DNA from: a virus
Length of the DNA: 26,019 bases
Strand: one strand, 5' to 3'
IMG/VR virus record: IMGVR_UViG_3300038309_000037
Coordinates: 1 to 26,019 of that record
Under the pieces are notes generated by a model. That model was not told the DNA's origin. It ran no database searches and worked only from the letters and a program-made list of their open reading frames with translations. Numbering within the stretch: position 1 is the first letter of the stretch; each line of letters begins with the position of its first letter. Of the stretch, positions 6,206 to 12,175 are shown piece by piece. Position numbers and translations under genes: made by a program.

Positions 6206-6220
6206 GGCGGTAGCGTCCTG
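6206..6220 (+). promoter_or_regulatory. ops-like element (RfaH recruitment site)
   Basis: GGCGGTAGCGTCCTG begins 21 bases after the rfaH-like stop. Its first 11 bases equal the E. coli ops element GGCGGTAGCGTG; only the twelfth base differs (C for G). The original 8-bp core GGCGGTAG is complete. It is on the coding strand, in the leader of the next gene. Function is inferred from sequence identity and adjacency. Confidence 0.75.
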
Positions 6221-6250
6221 AAAAACATATCACCCACAGAGGAAGCCGAT

Positions 6251-6562
6251 ATGAGAAACGAAGCAGCAGTTGAACAAGAAATCCAAGACAAATCCTTGAC
6301 CGCCCCGCGCCTGACGCCTAAGAAAATCGATGATGCTATCAAAGCCGAGCAATATCATATCTTCCCCGGCACTACCGTCACCGTATGCTGCTTAACCCTG
6401 CAGAACGAATATACCGTGATTGGCGAAAGCGCATGTGCCAGCCCTGAAAATTTCGATGCCGAGCTTGGCCGTAAGATTGCCCGAGACAATGCCCGCAACA
6501 AAATCTGGGCGCTTGAAGGCTATCTGCTACGACAAACGCTTCATGATATTCAAACTACCTAA
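6251..6562 (+). CDS. N4 gp49 / Sf6 gp66 family protein
   Basis: A 103-residue protein; the ATG at 6251 is chosen for the AGAGGAAG site (6238-6245) and because the family begins near here. It has the family's order: A-P-R-L-T-P-K-K-I-D-D-A-I near residue 18, then E-Q-Y-H, then the highly conserved T-V-I-G-E-S-A-C-A-S-P-E-N-F-D and G-R-K-I-A-R-D-N-A-R-N-K-I-W-A-L-E-G-Y-L-L. The family is widespread in phages and has no settled function. It is the only gene between the ops-like site and the terminator, so it should be the first gene affected by an RfaH-modified polymerase. Confidence 0.85.
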   Translation: MRNEAAVEQEIQDKSLTAPRLTPKKIDDAIKAEQYHIFPGTTVTVCCLTLQNEYTVIGESACASPENFDAELGRKIARDNARNKIWALEGYLLRQTLHDIQTT

Positions 6563-6587
6563 GCCGGTCCCTAGCCGGCCTCTCTCG

Positions 6588-6623
6588 CCCCGGTCTGTCT
6601 CCCCGCAGCGCCGGGTTTTTTTT
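6588..6623 (+). terminator. Intrinsic terminator after the gp49-like gene
   Basis: CCCGG (6589-6593) can pair with CCGGG (6611-6615), followed at once by eight T residues (6616-6623). A second hairpin, GCCGG/CCGGC (6563-6579), lies just upstream and may assist or compete. The T run points to termination of rightward transcription, between the rfaH-like operon and the late genes. Confidence 0.7.
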
Positions 6624-6626
6624 GAG

Positions 6627-6806
6627 CTACTGACCTTTCATCGAGCGCAGATATTCAGCAGCGGCCTCAATGTCCGCCTTGGCTTCGGCAGTATCCGGAA
6701 TTACCACAGGAACCTCAGTAAGACCGGCATTGCGCATTTTGGCCCTACGCCTAGCCTGGCGTTCGGCATTCTGTTTGCGCTTGATCTCAGCTTTGCTGTC
6801 AGCCAT
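6627..6806 (-). CDS. Small basic helical protein (leftward)
   Basis: A 59-residue protein on the complementary strand. The start at 6806 (MADSKAEIKRKQ) has GGAG 9 bases upstream; longer in-frame starts lack such a site. Residues about 5-27 are very basic (KRKQNAERQARRRAKMRNAG), followed by LTEVPVVIPDT and a helix (AKADIEAAAEYLRSMKG). The R-R-A-K-M-R-x-A-G-L-x-E-V-x-V order resembles small phage and antitoxin-like DNA-binding proteins that carry a ribbon-helix-helix strand, but this is tentative. It is the last gene of the leftward block and converges on the terminator at 6588-6623. Confidence 0.6.
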   Translation of the reverse strand: MADSKAEIKRKQNAERQARRRAKMRNAGLTEVPVVIPDTAEAKADIEAAAEYLRSMKGQ

Positions 6807-6996
6807 GGAAACGATCTCCGAATCCATACCCGGAGTCAGCCGAGGGAACGGAAAACCTGGCTTTGCGGCGAGTCGTGGCAGCAATCGGACGTTTGCCGTT
6901 GACCGATACCGGCCTGAGCGCACAAATAGCTGCCAGCCGGAACCGGAAAGATGAGTTAAGTGCCTGAATTTTGGCGATTTGCTGGGAAAGTTTCAT
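6799..6996 (-). CDS. Hypothetical protein of the leftward block
   Basis: A 65-residue frame whose ATG at 6996 has a strong GGGAGG ribosome site (7003-7008 on the complement). It overlaps the next leftward gene by 8 bases, which suggests coupled translation. The composition is basic, with an N-terminal KLSQQIAKIQAL helix and an Arg/Ser-rich remainder (RRKARFSVPSADSGYGFGDRFHG). No family is recognised. The ribosome site is the best argument that it is real; the odd composition argues for some caution. Confidence 0.5.
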   Translation of the reverse strand: MKLSQQIAKIQALNSSFRFRLAAICALRPVSVNGKRPIAATTRRKARFSVPSADSGYGFGDRFHG

Positions 6997-7038
6997 AAAT
7001 CCTCCCTGGATAAAGCCCGGCGAACCGGGCGGTTGTGG

Positions 7039-7269
7039 TTAGACGTTTATGCCTTTCACCTTGTTGGCGATTTCCTGCAACGCAATATGATCGGTGCCTT
7101 GTTGTTCGCCCTTGAGGTATCGTTGGCAGACGTCGCGCTCTGCATTTGTCAAGCACGGCTGAAAAATAGCTACCCGCAGGGCATGGCCATTAAAGGTTTG
7201 ATTCAAAGCAATATCGATTAGAGCGTCGGACAGGTTATTCATGATATTTCCCATTTTCTGCTTCGGCAT
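7039..7269 (-). CDS. Hypothetical protein, first gene of the leftward block
   Basis: Up to 76 residues. The ATG at 7269 has GAGG 5 bases upstream; internal ATGs at 7254 and 7242 are possible starts. From the third start the protein reads as compact helices (MNNLSDALIDIALNQTF, then TNAERDVCQRYLKGE, then HIALQEIANKVKGI), a natural soluble small protein. It is first downstream of a likely leftward promoter with a palindromic operator. The two following genes lie 42 bases on. No known family is recognised; a regulatory role for the block would fit its isolation and opposite orientation, but this is inference. Confidence 0.6.
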   Translation of the reverse strand: MPKQKMGNIMNNLSDALIDIALNQTFNGHALRVAIFQPCLTNAERDVCQRYLKGEQQGTDHIALQEIANKVKGINV

Positions 7270-7291
7270 TATTGCCTCAGCTCATGAATTA

Positions 7292-7320
7292 ACTATAGCG
7301 CTACGTTACTAGTAACGCAA
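7292..7320 (-). promoter_or_regulatory. Leftward promoter with palindromic operator
   Basis: On the complementary strand TTGCGT (7315-7320), a 17-base spacer and TATAGT (7292-7297) form a sigma-70-like promoter: weak -35, good -10. The perfect 14-bp palindrome CGTTACTAGTAACG (7304-7317) fills most of the spacer and touches the -35, a typical repressor site. It would drive the leftward block, whose first start is at 7269. A rightward TTGCCT (7272-7277), 16 bases and TATAGC (7294-7299) overlap it, so the site might serve both directions. Prediction only. Confidence 0.5.
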
Positions 7321-7414
7321 TAGAAAGCATCTACCGTTCGTCGGGTTTGTCGACATGATAGTCCCTAAAAATCAAACAGATTCAGGTTGTAACAACAAAA
7401 CATCAGGCTAATCA

Positions 7415-7894
7415 ATGAGTTCTGCATCAGATCAGGCAATACAGGCAGTTTTAGAGCGCGAGGGCGGACTCGTTAACGACCCTGATGATCGTGGAGGACT
7501 GACGAAATACGGGATCAGCCAACGCACATACCCGGATTTGAATATTGCGAATCTGACAAAAGACCAGGCTGCGCAGATCTACAAAACAGATTACTGGGAT
7601 AAGCTGAATTTAGACCAGATTCATGATGTTAAGCTAGCCTCAGCGATTTTTGACACCGGGGTGAACATGGGCATCAGCACAGCCGCAAAACTCGTGCAGA
7701 CGCTCGTAGGCGTTGATGTGGACGGCAAAATAGGCCAATACAGCCTGGCGGCTATCAATGCTATCCCAGGGCACTATCTGCTGCCGCTGTACTTGCTGGA
7801 ACGCATTGATGCCTACATTGAGATCTGCTACCACGATCCCGGCCAGAAAAAGTTTCTCCAAGGCTGGATTTCTCGCGTTCTGAGCCTGAGATAA
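7415..7894 (+). CDS. Endolysin, GH108-type N-acetylmuramidase
   Basis: A 159-residue protein with the glycoside hydrolase 108 signature near the N-terminus: V-L-E-R-E-G-G-L-V-N-D-P-D-D-R-G-G-L-T-K-Y-G-I-S, where E16 of the REGG motif is the expected catalytic acid. It continues with Y-K-x-D-Y-W, F-D-T-G-V-N-M-G, then a C-terminal peptidoglycan-binding-like part with V-D-G-K-I-G and the closing F-L-Q-G-W-I-S-R. The enzyme cuts the glycan strand of peptidoglycan to release progeny. No signal peptide or membrane segment is seen, so a holin is needed for its export. It opens the lysis cassette. Confidence 0.92.
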   Translation: MSSASDQAIQAVLEREGGLVNDPDDRGGLTKYGISQRTYPDLNIANLTKDQAAQIYKTDYWDKLNLDQIHDVKLASAIFDTGVNMGISTAAKLVQTLVGVDVDGKIGQYSLAAINAIPGHYLLPLYLLERIDAYIEICYHDPGQKKFLQGWISRVLSLR

Positions 7895-7931
7895 TGTAAT
7901 TTTAAATATCAATTAAATCAAAGGTATGCAT

Positions 7932-8177
7932 ATGAATTTCGGACAAGCCATAGACTCACTGAAACTCGGCAGCAAAGTTGCGCGCAGAGGATGGAATGGA
8001 AAAGGCATTTTCATTGAAATGCAATTCCCTGACGAAAACAGCAAAATGACAAGCCCATATATCTACATCGATACTAGCGGACTGCAAACTGATAACCCGG
8101 AAGCACCAAAAAGCACAGTTCCTTGGCTGGCATCTCAGACAGACATGCTCGCCGAAGATTGGGAAATTGTGGCGTAA
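7932..8177 (+). CDS. DUF2829 protein, Thoeris anti-defence Tad2-like
   Basis: An 81-residue protein. The ATG at 7932 is preferred over 7926 because it sits 7 bases after AAAGG. It shows the DUF2829 pattern: N-F-G-Q-A-I, then A-R-R-G-W-N-G-K-G (17-25) and P-W-L-A-S-Q-T-D-M-L-A-E-D-W (64-77). DUF2829 is the family of Tad2, a phage protein shown to sequester the cyclic ADP-ribose signal of the Thoeris defence system. Whether this member binds a signal is unknown, since many DUF2829 proteins are untested. It sits, oddly, between endolysin and holin genes. Confidence 0.8.
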   Translation: MNFGQAIDSLKLGSKVARRGWNGKGIFIEMQFPDENSKMTSPYIYIDTSGLQTDNPEAPKSTVPWLASQTDMLAEDWEIVA

Positions 8178-8213
8178 ATCGCCACGAAGTATCGAAAATC
8201 CCCGGGCCGATAC
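8169..8213 (+). repeat. Two hairpins at the end of the DUF2829 gene
   Basis: GTGGCG/CGCCAC (8169-8174 and 8180-8185) is a perfect 6-bp stem with a 5-base loop spanning the stop codon. GTATCG/CGATAC (8189-8194 and 8208-8213) is another, with CCCGGG in its loop. No T run follows, so these look more like mRNA-stability or processing structures than a terminator. Confidence 0.5.
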
Positions 8214-8285
8214 CCAAAAACATGGTGAAAAGTGACAAGTAGTCATAATATGATCAAAAATAACACAGAGAAATGAGGTCATGTT

Positions 8286-8627
8286 TTGCACGACGATCCC
8301 AGTATTTACACTCAGATTGTGCAATGGTTACTACAGCGTCGCGACCAGTTTGCTACCCTGATCGGATTATTAATTGCCGGTGCCTGGGGTGGACTCATGA
8401 GATACGTTGATAATCAGCATGCGAGACATGCGGCTATGAAAATAGGCGAGGGTGCGATAGAGGTTTCATCGAGTGCGTTTGTGGGTGTTGTGATCGGGAT
8501 GGGAATGCATGCATTTACCTCTGATCTGTATAGTATGTGTGCTGCTGCTGCAGTTGCCGGGCACCTTGGGACACGAAACATATTCAAGTTGATCAATAAA
8601 TGGCTAGATAGGAAGATTGACGAATGA
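8286..8627 (+). CDS. Phage holin
   Basis: A 113-residue membrane protein. The frame has no upstream ATG before a stop at 8274, so it begins at TTG 8286, 6 bases after a strong GAGGT site. Hydrophobic segments at about 22-40 (LIGLLIAGAWGGLMRYV), 62-78 (AFVGVVIGMGMHAF) and 80-98 (LYSMCAAAAVAGHLG) give two or three spans; the charged C-terminus is KWLDRKIDE. The layout fits LydA-type phage holins, which open the inner membrane for the endolysin encoded nearby. A 4-base overlap joins it to the next gene. Confidence 0.82.
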   Translation: MHDDPSIYTQIVQWLLQRRDQFATLIGLLIAGAWGGLMRYVDNQHARHAAMKIGEGAIEVSSSAFVGVVIGMGMHAFTSDLYSMCAAAAVAGHLGTRNIFKLINKWLDRKIDE

Positions 8628-9154
8628 ATTGGTCTGACGTCGGAAAATGGCTGGAACAGAATGCAGGCAAAGGCGCTGCTCTGATTGGGTCGCTGGCAAC
8701 TGGCAATGTACCTGGCGCTGTCGCCGCCGGCGTTTCAATGATCAGCTCAGCCACCGGTACAAACGACCCACAGAAAGCTCTCGCAGCATTACAGCAAGAT
8801 CCGCAAACAATGATCGCGCTGCAAAAACTGGCCGATGACGAGAAAGACAGCATCCGAAAACATCTGGAGAACATGACAAGTCTACAACTCCAGGATGCTC
8901 AAAAAGAACAGGAACAAACGCAGCTCACAATCCGCAATGGCGACAACTCTGAATATCCTTTTGTTCGTTATACTCGGCCTGGGCAGAGCTGGCTAAGTCT
9001 GTTTGCTGCTATCTACTATGCGCTGCATGCACAATCTCCAGACCCTGTAATTCTCGGCGCTCTGCTCACATTGCCATTTGCATATGCAGGACTGCGCCAG
9101 ATTGGAAAAGGTGTCAGCGCATTCACACAAATGAAAGCTGCGATCGGGAAATAA
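8624..9154 (+). CDS. Membrane protein of the lysis cassette, 3TM-holin-like
   Basis: A 176-residue protein. Its N-terminal half is soluble: AALIGSLATGNVPGAVAAGV, then a helical region rich in Gln, Asp and Lys (residues about 47-102). The C-terminal part has R-P-G-Q-S-W-L-S-L-F-A-A-I-Y-Y-A-L (about 119-135) and L-G-A-L-L-T-L-P-F-A-Y-A-G-L-R-Q-I-G-K-G (about 144-163), typical of the gene-transfer-agent 3TM holin group. Probably a second membrane component of lysis, a holin or antiholin. It begins in an ATGA overlap with the holin. The family call is by motif memory, not a search. Confidence 0.65.
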   Translation: MNWSDVGKWLEQNAGKGAALIGSLATGNVPGAVAAGVSMISSATGTNDPQKALAALQQDPQTMIALQKLADDEKDSIRKHLENMTSLQLQDAQKEQEQTQLTIRNGDNSEYPFVRYTRPGQSWLSLFAAIYYALHAQSPDPVILGALLTLPFAYAGLRQIGKGVSAFTQMKAAIGK

Positions 9155-9321
9155 TGGCCGATCCAGAAAAACAATCAGACGATGAATTCGATAGGAGAAT
9201 CGTCGAACCTAAAAAATTCACAATTGAACTCTGGAATAAATGGATTGATGAGCACAATAGCACCGAACGGAAAAAACATTGCATTTTTTGCGGAGCGGAG
9301 TTGAAACGTGAGAAAAATTGA
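9154..9321 (+). CDS. Small charged protein with C-terminal CxxC
   Basis: A 55-residue protein whose ATG shares one base with the preceding stop (TAATG). The N-terminus is very acidic and basic by turns (MADPEKQSDDEFDRR), followed by a helix (FTIELWNKWIDEHN) and a C-terminal H-C-I-F-C-G-A-E-L knuckle, half of a zinc ribbon. Metal binding may need dimerisation. No family recognised. It overlaps the next gene by 14 bases. Confidence 0.55.
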   Translation: MADPEKQSDDEFDRRIVEPKKFTIELWNKWIDEHNSTERKKHCIFCGAELKREKN

Positions 9322-9850
9322 ATGGTGGGCAGTTGCAACGTTAGTGATCGCTTTTGTTGCGTTTTACATCAACTGCGCTGCTGCTGGAACAATTGTCAGC
9401 ACGCATCATGAAGAGCAAGCCGCTCGCAATGCCGCCATAGTAATTCTCCACGATAAGGGCTGCACCTTTCCGAGCGAAACCAGAATTGGCGATATCACGC
9501 TGACGCAGGAAGACGACGGAACGCTGACTGTCACTAAAAACCTGAAAATTTCCTGTCTGGAGTGGCGCCCATCACCCCCGGCAGGAAGCGGAACAGCATC
9601 AAGCGGGTCTGTGCAAATTACATGGTCTGCTCCGACAACTCGCGCTGACGGATCAGCACTGGCTCCTACCGAAATAGATCATTACTCAGTCTACGAAGGA
9701 ACTACTAAGATTATGACGACTGCTGGCCTTGGCGTAACCGTGCCCAATGTTACGCCAGGGACTCATAGCTACACACTGACCGCAACCGACACGAACGGCA
9801 TTGAATCTGCGCGGTCAGCTCAGGCCAGCATCAACATCACGGTGCAGTAA
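9308..9850 (+). CDS. Membrane-anchored fibronectin type III protein
   Basis: A 180-residue protein beginning at a GTG (9308) with GGAG 8 bases upstream. Residues about 7-27 are a hydrophobic N-terminal anchor or signal (VATLVIAFVAFYINCAAAG). Residues about 40-88 form a small domain with two cysteines (C52, C83) that could be disulphide-linked outside the cytoplasm. Residues about 95-180 are an Fn3 domain: V-Q-I-T-W-S-A-P, then D-H-Y-S-V-Y-E, then S-Y-T-L-T-A-T-D-T-N-G-I-E-S. Fn3 domains occur in phage tail and surface proteins. Its place between lysis and structural genes leaves the role open: virion surface part or envelope protein made during infection. Confidence 0.65.
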   Translation: MRKIEWWAVATLVIAFVAFYINCAAAGTIVSTHHEEQAARNAAIVILHDKGCTFPSETRIGDITLTQEDDGTLTVTKNLKISCLEWRPSPPAGSGTASSGSVQITWSAPTTRADGSALAPTEIDHYSVYEGTTKIMTTAGLGVTVPNVTPGTHSYTLTATDTNGIESARSAQASINITVQ

Positions 9851-10113
9851 TGACCGGAAAAAATAGGCCGAAAAATCCCGGTGACGTGCGGCTTAAAAAA
9901 CACATTGAGCATATACACCGTTGGGTTGAAACAAAAGACGGAAGGATTGGCCCGGATGGGTCTTTTAAAGACGTTGCGGATAAAAAGTTTTGCGTTTACA
10001 TGATCCGCGCAAAAGCGGGCGAGTTGATAGGCCCCGAGTTTTCAAAGCGTTACGGGATCAAACGAATAGAAGACGTAACCAGCGCGCTATTGCAGTCTGG
10101 AGACGCTGATTGA
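9850..10113 (+). CDS. Hypothetical protein
   Basis: An 87-residue soluble, basic protein that starts in a one-base overlap with the preceding stop. It contains H-I-E-H-I-H-R-W-V-E, a single cysteine, and a C-terminal helical half (AGELIGPEFSKRYGIKRIEDVTSALLQ). No family recognised. It lies between the Fn3 protein and the repeat protein in the same transcription unit and overlaps the latter by 4 bases, so a virion or assembly role is possible. Confidence 0.5.
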   Translation: MTGKNRPKNPGDVRLKKHIEHIHRWVETKDGRIGPDGSFKDVADKKFCVYMIRAKAGELIGPEFSKRYGIKRIEDVTSALLQSGDAD

Positions 10114-11525
10114 CGGCAGCTTTTGGTAGTATTACATCCGCGTACGTCACGTACAGCGACAACGCACCATCCGTTTCCGTACCATCTGGCGCAGCTGCCG
10201 GTGACGTTTTTATTTGGGTTGTCAAAAAGGGTAATGGCGAGATTATAACCCCGCCAACTGGTTTTTACGCGCTTGATAGCGCTGAAGAAACAAGCATTGG
10301 TAGTGGGATCTATACCTTTGCCAAAACGGCGGACGGCACTGAAAGTGGAAATTTTACGGGATCATCCTCCGCATATTCGTCATGGATATGCCTATGCTGG
10401 GTTACAACTGGCGTTTCATCCACGATAGTATCGCACAATGCAAATGACACTTATGCAGGCTATGTGTCTAGTGTGCCTTGTAGTACGGGTAGTATCGCGT
10501 CTTCATCCGGGGATTTTATTGTCGGTGTTTTTTCCGCAACCGATGCAGGTACCACGTCAACACTGAGTTTTGTACCTCCATCAGGGTTTACGACAGAAAA
10601 CATCGGCGGCAGCCCTATACTTGATTTGGGAAACTCGCGAGGAGTTGCTCTTGCATACAAAACATCTCCAGGTGAAACTGCGGCATATACAGCGGATATA
10701 AATTCCACCGCGACGACCACGTTTTCAGGGATGGGCGCGGGGTTTGTGTTTACGCCATCGGGCGGCGGTGGCGGAACTTCGGTAGCGCTTACAGGTCAAT
10801 CCTCAACTGCGGGGCAGGGAACGCTTTCTGTTGCCGGGAGCGCTAACAAATCACTTACCGGACAACAGATAACAAGCTCAATCGGGACGATTACTGTTTC
10901 TGGCTCTGCAGCCGTTACTATAACGGGACAGCAAGCAGATACAGGGCAGGGAAACCTGGTAGTTACGGGCAGCGCTAATGCCGTTCTGACCGGACAGGCC
11001 TCTACGCTCGGACAAGGCGGATTATCGGTTGCTGGTTCTGCCGCGCTAACGCTGTCTGGACTCGAAATAACATCAGGACAAGGAACCGTTTCTGTTTCAG
11101 TAAGCGGTTCTGTCACCGTCAATCTAACAGGGCAACAGCTAAGCGTATCGCAAGGTTCATTGAGTATATCTGGAGACGCATCTGTTACATTGACTGGTAT
11201 CGGAATAAACAGCCAGCAGGGCTCGCTAACGATTTCGGGCGATAGCACACTGGCATTATCCGGGCAGGCGTTATCATCTATTCAGGGAGCATTGGCGCTC
11301 ACAACTAGCTCATCGGTGGCCCTGACAGGACAACAAATAACCATAGGTCAGGGCATAATCACAATATCAACCCCCGGAGCATTTGTGACTGGCACAAAAA
11401 TATACCTTTGCGACACAATTTATAAAGACTACATCGCGACATCAAATGTCAATACATACATCTGCGATGTAGAAAACAAGCAATACACCGGAACTTATAC
11501 ATCTCGAACTTACGGAGCCACGTAA
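10110..11525 (+). CDS. Repeat-containing structural protein (tail or decoration)
   Basis: A 471-residue protein beginning at a TTG (10110) that overlaps the preceding stop, with GGAG 7 bases before it. Residues 1-215 form a beta-rich N-terminal domain ending in a Gly-rich hinge (PSGGGGG). Residues about 225-423 hold nine imperfect repeats of about 22 residues with the core L-T-G-Q-x5-x-Q-G-x-L-x-V-x-G-S-A. The C-terminal 45 residues hold two related blocks, I-Y-L-C-D-T-x-Y-K-D-Y and T-Y-I-C-D-V-x-N-K-Q-Y. Such LTGQ repeats occur in phage tail and surface proteins. It is probably virion-associated; host binding is possible but unproven. Confidence 0.65.
   Translation: MTAAFGSITSAYVTYSDNAPSVSVPSGAAAGDVFIWVVKKGNGEIITPPTGFYALDSAEETSIGSGIYTFAKTADGTESGNFTGSSSAYSSWICLCWVTTGVSSTIVSHNANDTYAGYVSSVPCSTGSIASSSGDFIVGVFSATDAGTTSTLSFVPPSGFTTENIGGSPILDLGNSRGVALAYKTSPGETAAYTADINSTATTTFSGMGAGFVFTPSGGGGGTSVALTGQSSTAGQGTLSVAGSANKSLTGQQITSSIGTITVSGSAAVTITGQQADTGQGNLVVTGSANAVLTGQASTLGQGGLSVAGSAALTLSGLEITSGQGTVSVSVSGSVTVNLTGQQLSVSQGSLSISGDASVTLTGIGINSQQGSLTISGDSTLALSGQALSSIQGALALTTSSSVALTGQQITIGQGIITISTPGAFVTGTKIYLCDTIYKDYIATSNVNTYICDVENKQYTGTYTSRTYGAT
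10782..11378 (+). repeat. Nine degenerate coding repeats, about 66 bp each
   Basis: The coding repeats start near each L-T-G-Q or variant (L-S-G-L, L-T-G-I, L-S-G-Q). They are diverged in DNA sequence and length (20-24 residues), so they are old and kept at protein level. Confidence 0.75.
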
Positions 11526-11954
11526 ATGGCTATTACAAGCGCAGTCCCTACCAGTTTTAAAGTGGAACTCTTAACTGCAACTCACGACTTTACTGCATCA
11601 ACCGGTGATACTTTCAAGCTGGCGTTCTATACTTCGTCTGCCACATTGGACGCTACCACTACCGCCTACACCACAACCAATGAAGTGACTGGTACAGGAT
11701 ACACTGCCGGTGGTGCTACACTGACAAGCTCAACACCAGTCACCTCAGGCACTACTGCGATTTGTGATTTTGCAGATGTGACATTTACTGCTGCAACAAT
11801 TACAGCGCGGGGTTGCATGATCTACAATTCAAGCAAATCCAACAAGTGCGTTTTGGTTGAGGACTTTGGGTCAGATTACTCCTCATCGGGCGGCAATTTC
11901 GTGGTCACGATGCCGACCGCAGACGCAAGTAATGCAATTTTGAGGCTTGCATGA
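11526..11954 (+). CDS. Conserved phage structural protein
   Basis: A 142-residue Thr/Ala/Ser-rich, beta-type protein starting directly after the preceding stop. The sequence F-K-V-E-L-L-T-A-T-H-D-F, then D-T-F-K-L-A-F-Y-T-S-S-A-T-L-D-A-T-T-T-A-Y and N-E-V-x-G-T-G-Y matches a family I recognise from tail and head regions of many phages, still without a named function. The composition suits a virion decoration or tail-associated protein. It overlaps the next gene by 4 bases. Confidence 0.7.
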   Translation: MAITSAVPTSFKVELLTATHDFTASTGDTFKLAFYTSSATLDATTTAYTTTNEVTGTGYTAGGATLTSSTPVTSGTTAICDFADVTFTAATITARGCMIYNSSKSNKCVLVEDFGSDYSSSGGNFVVTMPTADASNAILRLA

Positions 11955-12175
11955 TCATAGAGGCTCCCGACTCAAGGCCATCTATAACAGAGGCACTGAC
12001 AGGCCGCACTATTGACTATGTTATTCGCGGTGACCATTCAATTACGCTTTGTACAGTTTGCGGACGCGAGATATCACTTGAATCAGACAAGGATGGCAAT
12101 ATTCAGTTAAAGAATGTCGGCGTAAAAATAAAACTGCAGGGTTTGAGTCTTTTTGGTGATCAAGGCAAACTATGA
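11951..12175 (+). CDS. Small CxxC protein
   Basis: A 74-residue protein starting in an ATGA overlap. It contains I-T-L-C-T-V-C-G-R-E-I (a CxxC knuckle) followed by E-S-D-K-D-G-N-I-Q-L, a pattern seen in small phage proteins. Mostly beta-strand. Function unknown; it is part of the chain of small structural-region genes and overlaps the next by 4 bases. Confidence 0.55.
   Translation: MIIEAPDSRPSITEALTGRTIDYVIRGDHSITLCTVCGREISLESDKDGNIQLKNVGVKIKLQGLSLFGDQGKL

Noticed and set aside
6420-7221. Rightward and extra leftward open frames across the reverse block (6420-6902, 6670-6954, 6979-7221 forward; 6956-7156 reverse)
   Set aside because: They have Arg/Ser/Leu-rich shadow composition and no good ribosome sites; they overlap the better-supported leftward genes or the gp49-like gene.
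10780-10790. A second partial ops-like match (CGGTAGCGCTT)
   Set aside because: Only CGGTAGCG matches and the leading GGCGG block is missing. It lies inside the coding repeats of a structural protein, so chance is likely.
10796-11248. A 150-codon reverse frame opposite the repeat protein
   Set aside because: It is the mirror of the repeat DNA (Pro/Val/Cys-rich); it has no ribosome site and lies opposite a clear gene.
10782-11378. CRISPR-like or iteron-like array
   Set aside because: The repeats are protein-level, degenerate and in one frame, with no constant repeat or unique spacers.
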